Source: Aurelia coerulea
Lineage: Eukaryota > Cnidaria > Scyphozoa > Semaeostomeae > Ulmaridae
Direction: 5' to 3'
NCBI GenBank assembly: GCA_039566865.1
Contig: CM076943.1
Coordinates: 31,566,663-31,630,662, forward strand
DNA length: 64,000 bases
Shown here one piece after another: positions 59,621 to 64,000 of the stretch. The translations under genes and the position numbers were made by a program. The notes below the pieces were generated by a model, which saw only the letters and a list, made by a program, of their open reading frames with translations, did no database searches and was not told where the DNA came from. Each line of letters opens with the position of its first letter. Position 1 is the stretch's first letter.

Positions 59621-61672
59621 CTATATGGGAAGAGAATGGTTTCAAGCATGATTATAAGAAAAATGCGACAACATTACCAGAAAATTGCTTCAAGTAAATA
59701 AAGTGGTATGGTGTGATAAAATTCACAATCTTATACAATATTCCGAGCTTACGACAAAAGGAAACATTCCGCAAGATCAATGCTATAGACATACATTCTG
59801 ATCTCTTGGAGCCTCTAAGGTCCCGTTTACACGAGATCAGATCCAGAACTGTTCGCGTTTACACGAGATCGGATCCAGAGCGGATCCAGAATGTTACGCA
59901 CGTGTAATTATAAAGAGAACAGAAGCTAGTCAAAACCCTTCGCTTTCAAGTCTACCATTTCAAAATGCCTCTTACTGGAAACTCGCCAGATTTCGTTTTC
60001 GCTCCGTACCCGTTTGGATCTGATCCGATCAGTTCACACGAGACCATTTGAGATCGGATCAAAATGGGATCATGTCCGAAAGCGATCCCATTGGGGTACG
60101 AATAGCATATTCCAATGGGTTCGGATCCGTCGGGTCCCGTGAAAACGCAAGGACTAGAGTGGTGTCGCCCATTATGCCCATGTCGTCGCGAAGTTCTGAA
60201 TTAGATCTAAAAAGAGCAATTAATGAAAAAACCAAATAGCCAGATTATATCACCAACTAATGGAGAAAGCGATCATAGAATATTGATCTTTTACGTAAAC
60301 TCTTTATACTGATTTTAGAAGATTTTAAAGAAGGGGGTAAAAACGTAGTTTTCTTCTAGCGTCGCGCATTATGGCCGCAGGAGAAACAATGAACGCTACT
60401 CTCCGGTAAAAAGTTTTAATAAGAAAAACAGCTTTATTTACTGTTTTTTGTTTATCACTTGGTACTTTAAATCCAAAAATATCAATATGAATTAACCTTA
60501 ACTTCGAGTTTTGGCAATTGAAATACATGCTTCGAGTTGTTCTAAATCCTGCCTTATCTCTTGTGCATGGATGGATGAGTTTTGGCAAAGTTTCTAAAAT
60601 GAAAATAGACTTAATATAATGCTGCGTTTTTTGGGTTTCGATGATTTTCCAAGTCAGTGAATAAGATTTTAAACCAAATTGGTGTTTTTTTTAATAAATG
60701 TTGGATTTTAATATTTTGAAGCGATTGGAAACTTCTCTGGTAAACTGATGGGCATAATGGGCAGGGCTGGAAAAAGTGCGCGACCACGCGACCGTCTGTC
60801 GGAGGCATGTTTTAAAATCTGACAAAACAATGGAGGCGTTTTTTACACTTTTCTGAAACGTCTTTTTTGAAGATATTTTCCACTCTCAATTTTTCAATAG
60901 AATGCATTATATGGGATTTTTGTTAAAGAAAAAGAGCCTCATATTACTGCATCGAAAGTTAAGTAGACAATGGTAACTTAAGAATATCTTCTTGTCGTTT
61001 TTTGGCTGTTTCGTAAGATTTGAACGTATTTTTATAAGAAACTCTTGACTTGAAAACTGGAGGAAATTGTTGATAACTGATTTTTGCACTTTGAATAATT
61101 AAGATCTGTTTCGTGGTATTTATACCGATTGAGTCTTAGAAAGTTTAAGCGTTTGAAAATGTCTGCAGGACTAACTTTTAGAATTGAAAGATGGTCTTTG
61201 GTTCATTTAGCCAGTCACAGCTTGAAAGCTCTGCTTTTAAGCCATAGATTTTTACAAAGTATCATCAAAATTGCCAAGAGTCTTTTTTTACATATACATG
61301 CTAATCTTCTATTCATATATCGTCACTCGACATATTCAACTAAAGCTAAAAACCAGGTTTTCTTCCTGGCAGCAAATATCAAAATTTCCTGCAAAACCTT
61401 GCCAAAATGCCTTGCAAGTAGAATTATAAGTTGCTATATTCCACTGGGCAAAAAAAAATTCTTCTTGCATACCTAAATTCCTTCCAAAATGAGCTTGCAG
61501 ACCAACACAGCAATAACATCCACGCATTCTTTGACAATGCGAACGCAATGCTTATATTTCTACTTGAAAACAGCTAATCGTATCAATCAACTAGGAAATG
61601 TGTGGGCATTTTGATATTAGGGGAGGCCGGGGCTTGTTGTAACACATTTTGGAAAAAATGGCATGTTTGTCC
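59621..61672. other. Intron or upstream sequence, no exon found
   Basis: I searched the minus strand for the missing first half of the adenylation domain and found none. Around 59818-60075 the motif GTTTACACGAGATC occurs twice, with GGATC-rich spacers, probably a decayed MITE. The rest is AT-rich. Confidence 0.4.
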
Positions 61673-63510
61673 CCCGGCGGGTGCAATTGGGTACTGAATT
61701 TACTGGCATGCTTGTCCAAAGATTCAAAAAATGACCCTTTTCTCTGATTTTTCAAGAGCCAATGTAGACCCCTATCTCTGAGAATTATTGGTGATATGAC
61801 CCCTTTTTCAAAAACTCTGATGAACCAAAATTTAGGTAATGTGTATTTTTGTTACTCCTAGTATGACAATAAACATGCTTTGGATTTGTACATACATAAT
61901 ATTTTGTGTATGAGTGCTTTAATGCTCATATGACAAGAACTTACATTTTCTGACTGAAAATCCATGATTCTATATAAATGAGAATGGGATTGTAGTCTTC
62001 GTTAGAATCAAAATAATAATTTCCAAACAAAATAATTTAGATAGATAATAATAAATCTACAATAAAACATTGCATCTTACAATTCCTTCATTTGTTAAGC
62101 TGAAAACAGAAGTAGACTATGATCAGAATGAAACACAATGAAACAAGGATAGGCACATAGTTCACGTGCATCTCTCATAACCGCATATGGAGCTTCCGGC
62201 CCTGTCTCTGAGCTCAGCTCGTCTAGCTTAGGCTTCAACCAGGTCAATGGGATGGGGGAAGGGGTAATTTCATGGGGAAAATAGTTATAGGTTTTGTCTA
62301 TTATATGTGTTCCACAATGTCAATGTGTGATAAATTAAAACTGTTTACAGTAGACAAGGCTCTCTCAGAAGGCAGCTTGTGACAAGACTGTTATTGCCAA
62401 GCATGGGGCAGGAGATGACATAAATTTGCATCAATAAGCTTACCCTTTTTACCACAATTATATATTGTGGGGCACTTCTCGTTTGCAGGCCAATGTTGTG
62501 TATCAGTAGGTGCTACCATTCTAAACTAAAGTTGTGTTAGTTTCTGTCATTAACAACTAACAATCTTTGTTGTTGGAGGTAAGAAGACGTCTCCTACTAG
62601 TGTGTTTGTTTTGTAATTGTATGATGCTTGACAAGAAAGCAGCCAAGCACCACCATTTTCCATTCTTACAAGCAGAAGAGAATTCAGCCTCATTCTGAAT
62701 ATTTTCCCGCCACTTTGTTTCTTGTTGCTGTTGTTTCAAAGGCAAAGTTTAGGCCATCCATGGCCAAGGCATGGTCAAACGTTGTTTTTGGACAATTTGC
62801 TCTGGCTATGATGTTGTGGAATTTAAGAGTCGTGGATTTATGAAACTTACAGACAAGGTTGCCAAACATTGTAATAGCATTAAAACACAACAGAGGGATT
62901 CGATTCCCAATACAGAATCAGAACGCATTGAGGAAGATCATCCAACATGCAAACGAGAAGAACAAGATCAAGAAAATAGATGTTTTGTTTGTTCAATTCA
63001 TTCCATGTGATCCTCACAAACAAGTATTCCAATCTATGTCACCGCATTATGCTTCATGAATTAAAGGATAACGATTGATATCACCAATATCGCCAATACG
63101 ATAATGCCACAATAAAATTATTTAAGAATGTTTTTGCCCAAAATATTGAACTTGTCAGATTTTGAAGACACTTATTGTTATGTTTGTACATAATCAGTTT
63201 GAAGAAAATTCTATGCAAAGACATGATACATAAATTATTAGGTAAATATTTAATCTGTATATAATTGTCTTCAGACAAAATGATTATGGCAGGTATTTTT
63301 TATTAAACACATCATGAATAATGATGCAAATTTACATAGGGAAATACAGGGAAATACATACCCTTTTTTAGTCTTCTCTGACAAGCTCTGTAAAAAGACC
63401 CCCTTTTTCTCAATCTAGGTCCTAGATATTTATTGAAAATTCACCCCTTTCTCAGAGAAACCATGGACACGCATGCCAGATACAAAATTATATCATATGC
63501 ACCCGCCGGG
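61673..63510. mobile_element. 1.84-kb DNA transposon with perfect 8-bp target duplication
   Basis: Ends CCCGGCGGGTGCA and TGCACCCGCCGGG, flanked by GTTTGTCC on both sides (61665-61672, 63511-63518). The inverted arms extend about 170 bp with mismatches (GGCATGCTTGTCCA against GGCATGCGTGTCCA). A plus-strand frame near 62770-62990 (GFMKLTDKVAKHCNSIKTQQ) may be a transposase relic. An 8-bp duplication occurs in hAT, P, MULE and other superfamilies; the termini do not settle which. Confidence 0.82.
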
Positions 63511-63518
63511 GTTTGTCC

Positions 63519-64000
63519 TCAAACGCAACATGCAGGTTCTTTGTGCTACCACCATTTGCCAGGTTTGGCCATTGGCTGCCGAATGCAATTGAAGAGTTGC
63601 GACTTGCCTGGGCATGGGGCAAGTTATGACAGACACCAAGTAAAATTGTAAAGCAAAGCAAATTGATGGTTCTAAATACTTAATCAAAACTTGAGGTGTT
63701 GGTTCATCCCTTGAACTCATAAACTTACAACGCCCGGCAAAATAAGGCCTTTGAGCCATGAAACATTTACCTCGATTAAAATTCCATCTTAAAGTAGAAT
63801 AATCTAGACTTCAATGACAAATTCTATCTTAAAATGTAATGTTTTGTCATTCTAATACACAAATTGTTCAATAACGATAACAAAGTACAAAATAAAAGCA
63901 TTCTGATAAAATCTTTCATTTGGTAGACATTCTCGTTAGTATTTTAACTTGCCACAGGCTGACAAACAATGACAGCTTGCATTATCTTTCATGCAGTTTA
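63519..64000. other. Right edge, no exon found
   Basis: No exon or repeat recognised. The remaining 5' exons of the ATRR-like gene should lie beyond this edge. Confidence 0.35.

Noticed and set aside
60325..60588. Possible 5' exon of the ATRR-like gene
   Set aside because: It has no adenylation-domain motif and no splice sites in a suitable phase.

Overview
This is an AT-rich, intron-rich metazoan genomic window. Splice sites are GT-AG, introns are kilobases long, and mobile elements are dense and varied: LINEs, Penelope-like elements, piggyBac-like, Kolobok-like and mariner-like elements, a foldback element and a satellite. The mix would fit a cnidarian, but that is inference; the phylum cannot be proven from the window.

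There are two host genes, arranged tail to tail. The first (11312-12928, plus) is intronless. It encodes a secreted protein of 538 residues with four copies of a CBM2-like carbohydrate-binding domain, and it has a TATA box. The second fills most of the window (59620 down to 15086, minus). I assembled 25 phase-consistent exons totalling 2829 nt (942 codons plus stop); the 5' part lies beyond the right edge. In order it encodes the C-terminal half of an adenylation domain, a carrier (thiolation) domain, an NADPH thioester-reductase domain (R1) and a second, SDR-type reductase (R2). A-T-R1-R2 is the domain order of the fungal NRPS-like enzyme ATRR, a glycine betaine reductase that makes choline by a four-electron reduction. 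All visible catalytic motifs are intact, so this looks like a working animal ATRR-type carboxylate reductase.

Layout: 341-1680, 5'-truncated LINE ending in a (TTCAG)n tail; 3060-7290, 85-bp satellite with a higher-order repeat; 7295-9005, broken Penelope-like element with a nested insertion; 9690-10928, piggyBac-like MITE; 11312-12928, CBM2-like gene; 14130-14960, nested mariner-like MITEs; 15086-25660, R2 exons; 26931-50324, R1 exons; 51944-54255, carrier exons; 56197-59620, adenylation exons. Introns carry LINE pieces, a second Penelope-like copy (27637-28640), a foldback hairpin of 213-bp repeats (29583-32415), several TTAA-flanked elements including a Kolobok-like element with THAP remnants (41146-45150), and a MITE family ending TACCGGGTGAGT. 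The last 4.4 kb holds a 1.84-kb element with a perfect 8-bp target duplication and no exon I could find.

Exon boundaries were read by eye from splice sites and phase; transposon family names rest on termini and motifs, not on database searches.
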